Below are positions 18,669-28,796 of a DNA stretch of 64,000 bases, one piece after another. A program made the translations under genes and the position numbers. Under the pieces are notes generated by a model that saw only the letters and a list, made by a program, of their open reading frames with translations, was not told where the DNA came from and searched no databases. Each line of letters begins with the position of its first letter. Positions within the stretch are counted from its first letter, which is position 1. The stretch is from CALEUX01 sp964608615 (GTDB lineage: Bacteria; Bacteroidota; Bacteroidia; Bacteroidales; Marinilabiliaceae): contig CAZSQG010000002.1 in NCBI GenBank assembly GCA_964608615.1, forward strand, positions 1 through 64,000. Direction: 5' to 3'.

Positions 18669-21600
18669 TTATAATGTAAGATTAATACCTAAAACAATAG
18701 TTCTCACACTTGGATAATTAATTTCCCAATCTCCAGATCCTCTTGAGTCATCCCTTTCTTCTGGGTCCCAACCAATCCAATCAGTAAAAGTATATAGATT
18801 ACGTCCACTGATATATACACTCAAACCTTCAAAACCTGCCCGACTAATCATTTTTTGGGGAAAACTAAAGTTGAGGGTAACATCTTTAATCCTTGTGTAA
18901 TTTTTATCAACAGGAAATCCGTAACCATGAGGATTTGAGTTCTTATTAAATGAGCGCCATTCATTGCTTTTGTTTTCTGGTGTCCAAAAACCAATTTCAG
19001 ACATACTATTCCTTCGTTCTAATTCATCAGAAGCCATTCCAATGTGAGTATTATTCCTCATGGCACCCTGAACGGTTTGAATAAAAATATTCAACGATAA
19101 ATTCTTATAAGTAAATGTATTAGTTAAACCTCCTGTCCATTTAGGATCTTTTTGTCCAAGAATTACCCTGTCGTTATCGTCAATAACTCCATCAGGAATA
19201 CCTTCGGATCCGCTAATATCTGCCAGTTTAACATCGCCCGCTTTGGCAACAGGATCCCAGTTCAAATGCTCTCCACTGGCAATTTCATCTTCCTGCCAAA
19301 TGCCGACTTTTTTATAATCACGAATAACCCCAATAGGTTCGCCAATAAACCATCCACTGCCAAGGTCATCCTTTCCATCGCCATATAGTTCAACAATTTC
19401 ATTTTTGTTAGTTGAGAAAACAATGGTGCTATTCCATTTAAAATCACTTTTGTCAATATTTACAGTGTTTAATGTCAGCTCCATACCTGTACTTTCTGTT
19501 TTCCCAATATTAGCAGTAACTGTTGAAAAACCAGACGCTGTAGGCAATTTCCTTGAAAGTAATAAATCGTAATTCTCGGCAGAATAAACATCAATTGAAC
19601 CATTAATTCTGTTTCTGAAAAATCCAAAATCCATCCCAAAATTCAAACTTTTCTTGCTTTCCCAGCTGAGATCAGCATTCCCAAGTTGATCGGTGATCAT
19701 AGCAATATTAGTTTCACCTCCCAAAGCAATTTGTACATCTTTCATAGTCGTGAATGTTTTATAAACCTTCACTGCTTCATTACCAGTAACACCATATGAA
19801 AGTCTTAATTTCAGATTATTCAATGCATAAAAGTCACTTAGGAATTTTTCGTGATGAAGATTCCATCCAATAGCTACAGACGGAAATACACCATATTTTT
19901 CACCCTCAGCAAATACAGAAGAACCATCTCGTCGTACTGTAAATGTGAAGAGATAACGACTATCGAATGAATAGTTCAAGCGTCCCATTTGTGACGCCGC
20001 CGAATATCTATCTGCATACGAACTAACATTCGAGCTTGCCCCTGCTTGCATTCTATTCCAGCCCAATTGATCATTTACAAAATCAGTGGCTTTAGCATAA
20101 TTCTCATTGTAATTCCTTTCCTGAGCAGCAATTACGGCAGTCAGATCGAAGTGATGTTCGTTGATATCACGCGCGTAAGTGATAATATTCTCCACAGTGT
20201 ATGCCTGTGTTTCATAATGCCATATCTCAGCGGTTCCCAATAAGTCATTAACCGATTCGCCCTTATAACTATTCTGACGACGTGGAATGTATGAGAAACC
20301 TGCATTAAGTTTATAAATTAATCCGCTTAGGGGTTTCCATATTTCGCCAAAATTAACATCGGCATAACCGTTAATATTTACATTAAATTGGCGTCTTTCA
20401 GGATTGGTGGTGGTTGAGAGTAATGGGTTAGCCCATAAAGTTTCACCAAACATTGGATATATAGTATAAGAACCATCTTCCTCATACATCCGGGCATAAG
20501 GACTCATTGCTTCAGCATTCAGCAAATTGGCTCGGCCGCCATCCCGATTATGAGCTACGATTGATGAGTTGGTACCAATTTTTAGAAATTTGGTAACGTC
20601 AGCATCAATATTGGTGCGAATTGAATAACGTTTATAGTTATATCCTTTGACAACACCTTTCTGGTCCATAATATCTGCCGAAACATAATAATTAACATTT
20701 TCTCCCTGACCCGAAATACTAATATTGTGGTTTTGCTGGATACCAGTTTGTGATACGGCATCGATCCAATCAATGGTTCGACCGTTTTCGTAATTGTCAA
20801 CTTCATATTCATATTTCACCTGATCGTGATACATAGGAGATCCATTGATACGATTCCCTTCTTTATAACGAGATATCAACTCTTCTGGTGAACACATTTC
20901 AGGAACATGAGCAAAATCTTCAACACCAACATATCCCGAATAACGAATGGTTGGCTTGGATGATTCACCACGTTTTGTGGTAATGAGAATAACTCCATTT
21001 GCACCATTCATACCGTAAATAGCTACAGATGAAGCATCCTTTAATATCTCGATAGACTCAATGTCGTTGGGATTAATGTCATTGAGCGAGCCGCCCATTT
21101 TCGTTATAGGAATACCATCAACAACAACATAAGGATCGGTTGAAGCAGTTATGGAACCTCCTCCCCGTACAAGAACTGAAGGAGCCTCGCCCGGGATTGA
21201 AGACACCTGAGTAATATTAACACCCGAAACGGCACCTTGAACAGCCTGCATAACGTTCGTTACGGGAATTTTACTCAAACGGTCCTTGGGTACAGATGTG
21301 ACTGATCCGGTTATGTCTGATTTCTTTTGAGTACCATACCCAACTACCACAACCTCATCCAAATATTTAGTATCTTCTTCTAAACTGATGGATAGAGTTG
21401 TTTGATTTGTAATCAGAATCTTCTGAGTAATATACCCCAAATACGAAACAATAATGGTTGAATTCTCGGGTACCTCAAGAGTAAAGCTACCATTAACATC
21501 GGCAATTGTTCCAATGGTAGTATTCTCAACCATAACGGCCACACCTGGCAATGATTCATTGGTTGTACTATCCACAACCCGTCCGGTTATGGTTCGTTGT

Positions 21601-21719
21601 TGCGCCTGTGTTTCCAACGAAAACAGCAACAGACAAATTAAAAACGTTGAAAAAAGAAAAGAGACTGGAAATAGTTTCCCTGATTTTTCTTTAATCCCTA
21701 ATTGATTTGGTTTTTTCAT
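18669..21719 (-). CDS. susC: SusC/RagA family TonB-dependent outer-membrane transporter
   Basis: 1016 residues from the ATG at 21719 (MKKPNQLGIKEK..., then a hydrophobic signal ending in ETQAQ). The frame is open to 21782, but the extra 21 residues are charged and probably untranslated. Order of parts: signal; carboxypeptidase-regulatory-like beta-sandwich (RTITGRVVDSTTNESLPGV); the SusC signature VVVGYGTQKKSDITGSV; plug domain (DPYVVVDGIPI, SIEILKDASSVAIYG, GANGVILITTKRG); and a 22-strand barrel ending in VRTIVLGINLTL. It imports oligosaccharides with SusD using TonB energy. No N-terminal STN domain is present, so an anti-sigma partner is not expected; the hybrid regulator at 32391 is the likely controller. 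Confidence 0.95.
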   Translation of the reverse strand: MKKPNQLGIKEKSGKLFPVSFLFSTFLICLLLFSLETQAQQRTITGRVVDSTTNESLPGVAVMVENTTIGTIADVNGSFTLEVPENSTIIVSYLGYITQKILITNQTTLSISLEEDTKYLDEVVVVGYGTQKKSDITGSVTSVPKDRLSKIPVTNVMQAVQGAVSGVNITQVSSIPGEAPSVLVRGGGSITASTDPYVVVDGIPITKMGGSLNDINPNDIESIEILKDASSVAIYGMNGANGVILITTKRGESSKPTIRYSGYVGVEDFAHVPEMCSPEELISRYKEGNRINGSPMYHDQVKYEYEVDNYENGRTIDWIDAVSQTGIQQNHNISISGQGENVNYYVSADIMDQKGVVKGYNYKRYSIRTNIDADVTKFLKIGTNSSIVAHNRDGGRANLLNAEAMSPYARMYEEDGSYTIYPMFGETLWANPLLSTTTNPERRQFNVNINGYADVNFGEIWKPLSGLIYKLNAGFSYIPRRQNSYKGESVNDLLGTAEIWHYETQAYTVENIITYARDINEHHFDLTAVIAAQERNYNENYAKATDFVNDQLGWNRMQAGASSNVSSYADRYSAASQMGRLNYSFDSRYLFTFTVRRDGSSVFAEGEKYGVFPSVAIGWNLHHEKFLSDFYALNNLKLRLSYGVTGNEAVKVYKTFTTMKDVQIALGGETNIAMITDQLGNADLSWESKKSLNFGMDFGFFRNRINGSIDVYSAENYDLLLSRKLPTASGFSTVTANIGKTESTGMELTLNTVNIDKSDFKWNSTIVFSTNKNEIVELYGDGKDDLGSGWFIGEPIGVIRDYKKVGIWQEDEIASGEHLNWDPVAKAGDVKLADISGSEGIPDGVIDDNDRVILGQKDPKWTGGLTNTFTYKNLSLNIFIQTVQGAMRNNTHIGMASDELERRNSMSEIGFWTPENKSNEWRSFNKNSNPHGYGFPVDKNYTRIKDVTLNFSFPQKMISRAGFEGLSVYISGRNLYTFTDWIGWDPEERDDSRGSGDWEINYPSVRTIVLGINLTL

Positions 21720-22455
21720 AGTGGATTGAATTACTAATTTAAACTGTTTAAATTCTTCGCTTTTCTGGTTGGCTAAATTCACGTTCGTTTAATCATTTTA
21801 ACTTATTTTTCATTATCAAATTTCTGATTTAAGTTATAAACAGAGGTCGAACAATCATTCTAATAAGGGGGAGTTTTAGATCAATAGTATTTGCACAAAA
21901 TCAACACAAACCTGTTTATCAGTTACTTATTTTTTATTCCTGTTTATTGAATTAATTATTCACCTAATAAAACCAGGCGATAAGAAAAAATTAAGAGTAT
22001 AGAAACAGAGTTATTTGAGATTTTGGAATCAACGAAAGAATTATTGATAACATCAAAATTCCAATCGAGAGTATTAACGTTTGGGGCAGAATGGGAAATT
22101 TACTTAAACTTTAACCTGCTCATTGTTCACAAATCCCGATCTTTATTTAGTGTCTGCTGAATAAGTCAACTCTTCATTGTTTTTTGCAATTTTAATTTTG
22201 ACCCCGGCCGTGGCATATGAAATCTCAATATTTGAATTTTTTCGATAAACATTAAATCCCAGAAGGATTTAAATGCAAGGTTTCGTCAGTTTTTGCTTAA
22301 AAAATCTTGTAGTCACATCAAAATCACCTAATGTATAATATTCAATATCTATAATATAAGAATTATTCAGTAACCCCTATCTATAAAAAAGTGTTTCAAT
22401 CCTTGCTGATTAAAGCCAAATTTAGTCTATTTGTTCCGCACAAAACAATCGAAAA
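21720..22455. other. Divergent promoter region between susC and the SNF2 helicase
   Basis: About 735 AT-rich bases between genes transcribed away from each other. It must hold the susC promoter and any regulator site, plus the promoter of the helicase gene. I see no exact TAnnTTTG box, no obvious direct-repeat operator and no ORF worth calling. Confidence 0.45.
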
Positions 22456-25400
22456 ATGGCAGTAGAATACGGAAAAACATGGTGGGGGCAACAATGGCTC
22501 AATTCGCTCAGCAACATCGATTATAGCAACCGCTTACCACGTGGGGCATCCTATGCTCGCAATGGTGCTGTAAAAAAAATCACGATTACCGGCAACCATA
22601 TAAAGGCCAAAGTAGCAGGTAGTAGGGCTACTCCCTATAATGTGGATATTATCATCCCCCCATTTTTCGATCCAGAACTGGGCAATTTCCTGAACGACAT
22701 AAAACTGCGTCCTGTAATCATTTCGAAACTGCTTAACCGTGAACTCGATCCCTCGGTTTTACAGCTTGCCGAGAAATCAGGCCTTAAGGTATTCCCCCGG
22801 CAGTGGAGCGATCTGAAAATGCAATGCTCCTGTCCAGACTGGGCAGTACCCTGCAAGCACCTGGCCTCGGTAATTTATAAGGTGTGTACCGAGATTGACA
22901 ATAATCCCTTTCTGGTTTTCGAATTGCACAATGTTGATTTACCCCGCGAAATGGCCAAAGCCGGTATCGTTATCAACAGTAAGGTATCTGAAGTACCACG
23001 CATTAACAATTTATTATTTGAAAAAGCCACATCAATAGCACCTTACAATACAGAAAAAGCATACCGGAAGCTAAATTTCTCAGGGCTAGAGCCGCTTCAC
23101 GAGCCTCTTACGGCTTTGTTAGCCCCAATGCCTGCTTTTTACACCTCTTCAGCAACCGATTTTCGCGACAAATACCTGGTCACTCTAAAACGCATAGTAA
23201 AAAACACGCAACGCGCTGCCACCGGAAAAATACCATTACCGGAGTTTTTCATTGGAGCCTATTCCGATAAATCCAATATAAACCACCATACCAACAACCA
23301 GCTCTCTCTCGATAAAGCATTACAAGCCAAAGTCATTACCGACGAAAAAGAGTTGACTGTAAGCGAGTTCCTACAGCAACTTTCTCATATTTCCGGATCA
23401 CGGACACCCGATTACCAACCGTCGACCGCTGCTTTGCATTCCGCACTGCACCTGGCACTACAGCTTACTGCCAGTGGTGCCATTGTACCACAAATTGTAC
23501 AACTCCCCAATAAAGAATATTCCATACGCTGGCTACCTGCACTCCTAAGTAAAAAAGTAAAAAAACTTTGCTCTGAACTCGAAGAATTACTTCCTCCCAA
23601 TGTGTTTACCGGTACCGACCGAAAAAAAAGCAAGCCCATAAATAAAGACAGGGCCGTAAACTTATTGTCATTACTAATTACGGAAATGGTTCATCTGGCA
23701 AGCTTTGACCTCAATAACGATCTGTTTCTGGAACTCTTCTTTAAAAACGTTACCTATCCCTTTACAAACCCCGGCGAAGAAGCACTTGCCGGAGGCATTA
23801 TGGCCTGGCTTCAAAAATTCTACCTGTCGCAGGGCGACGCCAAACCAGCCCTGATAGTGGAAGAGACGGGCAACAACCATTTCAAGGTTGATATTAACGT
23901 ACAGCTTCCCGAAGGGACTTTTAAAAATATGATATCACTCAAAGATGTGCTTACTGTCAAAGAATTTGAACACCGCCGTTACGAAATACTTCAATCGCTG
24001 GCTCTAATGAGTGGTTTTATTGACGGACTCGACAATTACATCAACTCTTCCGGCGAAATGGAAATAATTATGGACAGCGGACGTTTTGCCCCTTTTTTAA
24101 TGAAAATTGTCCCGGCCATACAACTGCTCGACATACCCGTATTACTACCCAAATCGTTACAATATATATTAAAACCCAAGCCAAGTGTCAAACTTAAAAG
24201 CAAAGGAAAAGGCTCAGGTTTTCTGCGGCTCGACAAGCTGCTCGATTTTGAATGGCAGGTAGCCGTGGGTGATAACCTTATGGATGAAGCCGAGTTTCGT
24301 AAACTGCTACAACAATCCGAAGGCCTTGTTCAATTCAAAACAAACTATATTTATGTTGAAAAAGACGAACTAGAAAAACTCTATAAACATTTTACCTCAT
24401 CCAAACAACTATCGGCCTTTCAAATGATGCGTGCAGCGCTTTCGGGAGAATATCAGGGTGCACCTGTATCCTTCGACAGCGAAGTGGAACATCTCATACG
24501 CGAGCTTACCAATTTTAATGAAACACCATTGCCACAAGGGCTCAACGCTCAACTACGCCCCTATCAAAACCGTGGTTTCTCGTGGATATACCGCAATGCC
24601 CGTATTGGATTTGGTTCCGTTCTGGCCGATGATATGGGATTGGGAAAAACCCTTCAGGTCATTGTCTCTCTGCTAAAGTTTAAGGAAGACGGGCATCTGG
24701 ATAAAGAAAAAGCTCTGGTAGTGGCACCAACCGGCTTGCTTACCAACTGGATGGCCGAGATACAAAAGTTTGCACCTTTGCTAAAAGCTGAAATCTACCA
24801 CGGTTCCAACCGCGACCTTAAAAAGACGAACCCTTATGATATACTAATCACTTCGTACGGAATTTTACGCAGCGATGCTGATTTGCTAAAAAAAATGAAA
24901 TGGTTCCTAATGGTTATTGATGAAGCACAAAACATAAAAAACAATGCAACCGCTCAAACCAAAGCTGTGAAATCTATTAAAGCCGAAAATTTTGTTGCCA
25001 TGAGCGGCACCCCGGTTGAAAACAGGTTAAGCGAACTTTGGAGCATCATGGATTTCAGCAACCGTGGATTTCTTGGAAATGCCAAAGAATTTGCAGAAAC
25101 ATACGGTAACCCTATTGAACAACTGAACGACATTGATGTGGCCGACAAACTAAAAAAAGTGACCGCTCCTTTCCTTATGCGCCGCATGAAATCGGACAAA
25201 AGCATCATTTCCGACCTGCCCGACAAAATAGAAATCGACAGCTTTGCCGCCCTTACTAAAGAACAAGCCGGCTTATATGAAAAAACACTCGAAAAAGCAT
25301 TGAACGAAATTGAAGGTGTTACAAATAACGACAAACAATCTCTTTTTGTCCGTCAAGGGCTGGTACTACAAATGATACTGGCACTAAAACAAGTGTGTAA

Positions 25401-25968
25401 CCATCCCGCGCAATTTTTAAAAAATGGTATGACCGATCCTGCGTTGAGTGGCAAAACCGCCCTGCTGTTCGATAAAATCGACAGCATTTTGGAAAGCAAC
25501 GAAAAAGTGTTGATTTTTACACAGTTTACCGAAATGGCCAGTTTACTTGAACGCTTTATTGAAGAACGCTATGGCGATAAACCACTGTATTACCACGGCG
25601 GATGCAGCCTAAACCAGCGAAAAGAGATGGTAGAGCGGTTTCAAACAAACCATGCCGACAAAATTTTTCTGCTCTCATTGAAGGCAGCCGGCACTGGCCT
25701 TAACCTTACCGCTGCAAGCCATGTGATCCATTACGACCTATGGTGGAACCCAGCCGTAGAAGCCCAGGCCACCGACCGGGCTTATCGTATTGGCCAGAAA
25801 AACAATGTGATGGTGCACCGTTTTATCACAAAAAACACTTTCGAAGAGCGCATTAACGAAATGATTCAACAGAAAAAAGCTCTTGCCGAGATGACTGTCT
25901 CAACCGGCGAGAGCTGGATAGGTAACCTGTCGAACAAGGAGCTGAGAAACATTTTTAATTTAGAATAA
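22456..25968 (+). CDS. SNF2-family helicase with N-terminal SWIM zinc finger
   Basis: 1170 residues. A SWIM finger, CSCPDWAVPCKH, sits near residues 122-134. The C-terminal half is a full SNF2 motor: DDMGLGKT (motif I, about 725-732), VIDEAQNIKN (motif II, about 820), MSGTPVENRLSELW (motif III), LIFTQFTEM (motif IV), and AAGTGLNLT, WWNPAVEAQATDRAYRIGQ (motifs V-VI, about 1077-1115). All key residues are present, so an active ATP-dependent DNA translocase is expected. Bacterial SWIM-SNF2 proteins are related to HepA/RapA-type remodellers and their exact role is unclear. It is a lone plus-strand gene splitting the carbohydrate locus, and its codons look somewhat more GC-rich than those of its neighbours, which may indicate separate ancestry. 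Confidence 0.92.
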   Translation: MAVEYGKTWWGQQWLNSLSNIDYSNRLPRGASYARNGAVKKITITGNHIKAKVAGSRATPYNVDIIIPPFFDPELGNFLNDIKLRPVIISKLLNRELDPSVLQLAEKSGLKVFPRQWSDLKMQCSCPDWAVPCKHLASVIYKVCTEIDNNPFLVFELHNVDLPREMAKAGIVINSKVSEVPRINNLLFEKATSIAPYNTEKAYRKLNFSGLEPLHEPLTALLAPMPAFYTSSATDFRDKYLVTLKRIVKNTQRAATGKIPLPEFFIGAYSDKSNINHHTNNQLSLDKALQAKVITDEKELTVSEFLQQLSHISGSRTPDYQPSTAALHSALHLALQLTASGAIVPQIVQLPNKEYSIRWLPALLSKKVKKLCSELEELLPPNVFTGTDRKKSKPINKDRAVNLLSLLITEMVHLASFDLNNDLFLELFFKNVTYPFTNPGEEALAGGIMAWLQKFYLSQGDAKPALIVEETGNNHFKVDINVQLPEGTFKNMISLKDVLTVKEFEHRRYEILQSLALMSGFIDGLDNYINSSGEMEIIMDSGRFAPFLMKIVPAIQLLDIPVLLPKSLQYILKPKPSVKLKSKGKGSGFLRLDKLLDFEWQVAVGDNLMDEAEFRKLLQQSEGLVQFKTNYIYVEKDELEKLYKHFTSSKQLSAFQMMRAALSGEYQGAPVSFDSEVEHLIRELTNFNETPLPQGLNAQLRPYQNRGFSWIYRNARIGFGSVLADDMGLGKTLQVIVSLLKFKEDGHLDKEKALVVAPTGLLTNWMAEIQKFAPLLKAEIYHGSNRDLKKTNPYDILITSYGILRSDADLLKKMKWFLMVIDEAQNIKNNATAQTKAVKSIKAENFVAMSGTPVENRLSELWSIMDFSNRGFLGNAKEFAETYGNPIEQLNDIDVADKLKKVTAPFLMRRMKSDKSIISDLPDKIEIDSFAALTKEQAGLYEKTLEKALNEIEGVTNNDKQSLFVRQGLVLQMILALKQVCNHPAQFLKNGMTDPALSGKTALLFDKIDSILESNEKVLIFTQFTEMASLLERFIEERYGDKPLYYHGGCSLNQRKEMVERFQTNHADKIFLLSLKAAGTGLNLTAASHVIHYDLWWNPAVEAQATDRAYRIGQKNNVMVHRFITKNTFEERINEMIQQKKALAEMTVSTGESWIGNLSNKELRNIFNLE

Positions 25969-26064
25969 ATATGCACCAAATACTTGTTGATCTCAACAAC
26001 AAAATGAGGTTTTTAGTTATGTGTTTAGGGGTTACGTGATGGGTAATATATATTTGACATGATA

Positions 26065-27300
26065 CTAATTCTTTATAGCATGATCTTTGGGAAAAGGTTG
26101 CCCACCCCATGCTTTTTGGGAGGTCCACTCCTCTGCAGGTGATACCCAGAAAGTGTGATCGGCAGGCAAGCCAAGAGGTAAAAACACCAAAGATGTCAGG
26201 TATAAACTGCCATTGTTGGTGTACCAGTCGGCCAAATCGGGTTGATGACCCGCAAAACCCAGTTGAAGGAAGCCTTTGGCGTTAAAATTGCCATCCACCG
26301 AAAACATACGTTTCATCACACATGTTAAAGCGCTTCGGGTTTGGGCTTCGGTCAACTCCTGTGGCAACTCCTGACGGAGAGCTAATAACGAGAGCGGCTG
26401 AAATACCCCAAGACGATAGGTCATAGAACGGCCAAAAACGGGAAAAGAACCTTCGGGTGAGATAAAACGTTCCAGAATAAGGCCGTAACGTTGAATCCTT
26501 TTCCTGGCAATATCCATAGTTTCAGGTTTCACCATACGCTTTTTCTGAACCAACACCTCCAGAATTTCAAGGTACATTGGTTGAATAACGAAGCTATTGT
26601 AATAATCAAAGGCAAAATGCTCACCATCGGCATACCAGCCATCACCCACATACCATTCCTCAATTTTCCTTATGGCTGAGTGGATGCGGTAGGCATCGTA
26701 TTCCTCATCAATCGACATCAGAAAGGTTTCCACCATGGCCGAAAATAGTAGCCAGTTGGTATAGGGTGGGTCAATCCAGCGAAGTTTCTTAAACTCTTCA
26801 ACATAACGTTTTTTGGTAACCTCATCCAGAGGCTCCCAAAGTTGTTTAGGAGCCCGCAAAAAACTGTTGGCAATATAGGCTGCATCCACCAGGGCCTGCC
26901 CTTCTTTATCCCATTGCAAATAATCGTTACTATTTGGATTTACCGCATGCGCATAACTCTTAAGTGCCATTTCGCGCAAAAGTTTTCTTTTTATACCCTC
27001 AGGCGAGTCATCGTCAGGCAAACTTAACCAGGGGGCCATACCGGCCATTAACCGACCAAAAGCCTCCATGTAAGCAACTTTTGTACGACGGCCATCCCAG
27101 GTCGGACTAAGCTCCAACGACATGTTTTTAACCAGCTCATCACGACTCATATTACTTAAAACGGGTTCGGCAATACGGTAAGCTAATTCTGTCCAGTAGG
27201 CGCGATCATCAGATAAATCAGCTTTTTTTTGTTTTTGAGCTCCAATTGTTGAGCAAACGATAAGTGATAAAACAACAATAAAACCAAGTATTTTCTTCAT
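26065..27300 (-). CDS. DUF2264 family protein, probable GH154 beta-glucuronidase
   Basis: 411 residues with a signal peptide (MKKILGFIVVLSLIVCSTIG, cleaved near AQ). The sequence matches DUF2264: SPTWDGRRTKVAYMEAFGRL near residue 66, YTNWLLFSAMVETFL near 180, and WYVGDGWYADGEHFAFDYYN near 220, all consistent with an (alpha/alpha)6 barrel. Some members are now classed as GH154 exo-beta-glucuronidases acting on arabinogalactan-type glycans; I recall this from the literature and cannot confirm it here. It begins 11 bases after the GH105 gene ends, so both are likely in one transcript. Together they would remove glucuronate and unsaturated glucuronate caps. Confidence 0.78.
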   Translation of the reverse strand: MKKILGFIVVLSLIVCSTIGAQKQKKADLSDDRAYWTELAYRIAEPVLSNMSRDELVKNMSLELSPTWDGRRTKVAYMEAFGRLMAGMAPWLSLPDDDSPEGIKRKLLREMALKSYAHAVNPNSNDYLQWDKEGQALVDAAYIANSFLRAPKQLWEPLDEVTKKRYVEEFKKLRWIDPPYTNWLLFSAMVETFLMSIDEEYDAYRIHSAIRKIEEWYVGDGWYADGEHFAFDYYNSFVIQPMYLEILEVLVQKKRMVKPETMDIARKRIQRYGLILERFISPEGSFPVFGRSMTYRLGVFQPLSLLALRQELPQELTEAQTRSALTCVMKRMFSVDGNFNAKGFLQLGFAGHQPDLADWYTNNGSLYLTSLVFLPLGLPADHTFWVSPAEEWTSQKAWGGQPFPKDHAIKN

Positions 27301-27311
27301 AAGTGCAGTAA

Positions 27312-28469
27312 TTATTTCTGATCAATAAATCGAACCATTTCAGATGCAGCCATCAAAAAGGCTCCAACACCAAAGTCGGCTGTACTATTTACATCAATCA
27401 TTTGTCCGGGTATTGCACGCTCACCAATAGGCTGCACGTAACCCACTTTGCCATTAGATTGCAGAGCAGTACTTACAAGGTAATCCCAACTCTTTTCAAC
27501 GACAGGTAAAAACTCCGCCTCATCAAGAATGCCATTATTAATTCCCCAAAGCAATCCGTAGGTAAAGAACGCTGTTCCACTGGTTTCAGGGCCGGGAGCC
27601 TGTTCCGGATCAATCATGCTGCGGGTCCAGTATCCCTCTGCTTGTTGAGATTTAAGAACAGCATCAGCCATGCTCCGATATATGTAAACATACTCCTCAC
27701 GATGAGGATCCTCCAAGGGCAAGTCGTTCAGAATCCTTGGTAAAGCTGCAAAAACCCATCCGTTACCCCTGGCCCAGAAATCCTTTAATCCTTTATTGGT
27801 CTTATGTTTAGGATATACATATTTGGCATCTCTGAAAAACAAGGCACTTTCATCATCATACATTAAATCGCGGGCAAACTGAAAATATTCGTACATCTTA
27901 CTTAAGTACAATTCATTGCCTGTAACTTTATACAGCCGCGTCATTACCGGCATGGCCATGAACAAACCATCAGCCCACCACCAATAGTCATTATGGGGCG
28001 TCAACATCTGGTATCCCATTACCTCTTGGGCTCTGCTAATTTTGATTGAATCCGCGTCCAGAAGGAAAAGATCCACATATACCTGAAAGCAAATCTGCCA
28101 ATCGCCAAACAACACAAATTCATCGGTTTCCCCATAATGATATTTCCAATCTTCGGGATACATAGATCGGGCACCCATCCAAAAATTCCCTTTAGCCCAT
28201 TGCAATGAATAATTTTTATAGTCGGTAATTCCTGTAACACTAAAGGCCTCCATATTACCCACATGATAAGCCGACACATGCCAAAATGCATTGCCGTGTT
28301 TAGGATTCGCTGCTTGCCAATAGCCATTGACTTTTTGAATGATGTCTGTAACCTCCTCCTTCGTTATGTTTTTAACACTTTTATTTTTCTCCCACGCTGT
28401 TTTTTTTCCAATACAGGAAAACACAAACAATAAAGAGAAAAATAACAAAACACTGCTCACTCTCTTCAT
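27312..28469 (-). CDS. GH88/GH105 unsaturated glucuronyl (rhamnogalacturonyl) hydrolase
   Basis: 385 residues with a lipoprotein signal (LLFVFSCIGKK; Cys about 19). The (alpha/alpha)6-barrel features of GH88/GH105 are visible: HNDYWWWADGLFMAMPVMTR near residue 155 with the catalytic-type Asp, FWARGNGWVFAALPRIL near 228, and SGTAFFTYGLLWGIN near 298. These enzymes hydrate the 4,5-unsaturated uronic acid left by a lyase and release it. Substrates in the family include rhamnogalacturonan fragments and the unsaturated GlcA formed on arabinogalactan. No polysaccharide lyase is present in the window, so its partner must lie elsewhere. It is the first gene of a two-gene unit with the DUF2264 protein. 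Confidence 0.85.
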   Translation of the reverse strand: MKRVSSVLLFFSLLFVFSCIGKKTAWEKNKSVKNITKEEVTDIIQKVNGYWQAANPKHGNAFWHVSAYHVGNMEAFSVTGITDYKNYSLQWAKGNFWMGARSMYPEDWKYHYGETDEFVLFGDWQICFQVYVDLFLLDADSIKISRAQEVMGYQMLTPHNDYWWWADGLFMAMPVMTRLYKVTGNELYLSKMYEYFQFARDLMYDDESALFFRDAKYVYPKHKTNKGLKDFWARGNGWVFAALPRILNDLPLEDPHREEYVYIYRSMADAVLKSQQAEGYWTRSMIDPEQAPGPETSGTAFFTYGLLWGINNGILDEAEFLPVVEKSWDYLVSTALQSNGKVGYVQPIGERAIPGQMIDVNSTADFGVGAFLMAASEMVRFIDQK

Positions 28470-28796
28470 AAAACAGATTTAGTAGTTAAAATTTCGTTAG
28501 TTAAACCCAATCAGCACCAAAAGAAAAATGAAAAACAATCCAAAGGCATTCCCTAAACCTTTGACACTTATTGAGTAAATTGAAAAAAAGTCAAAAAACG
28601 TTAACCAACTTCAAAAACAACGGGTGTCAAGCCCGTGCTTAACTACAAAATTGATAAACAATACCGGAAACAACAGGCAATAATGGTTCAAATAAGGTAG
28701 ATTTTTAATTCAAATAACGTATAAAAGCCTAATAAAAAAAACCCTGCCGAAAAACAACGGACAGGGTTTTAACATAAAGGCCAACGACTACCTTAT
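28470..28796. other. Spacer between GH105 and GH2 genes
   Basis: Contains the GH2 terminator (listed separately) and, nearer GH105, what must be the promoter of the GH105-DUF2264 pair. A weak ACGGG/CCCGT hairpin lies at about 28620-28636. I cannot identify a clear -7 box. Confidence 0.45.
28734..28770 (-). terminator. Terminator after the GH2 gene
   Basis: ACCCTGCCG (28741-28749) pairs with CGG-A-CAGGGT (28758-28767), giving a GC-rich stem with one bulged A and an 8-base loop. On the minus strand it is followed by a run of about eight T. It lies about 27 bases past the GH2 stop and isolates GH2 from GH105. Confidence 0.85.

Noticed and set aside
28620..28636. ACGGG/CCCGT hairpin upstream of the GH105 gene
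   Set aside because: Only 5 bp with no T-run; not enough to call a terminator or operator.
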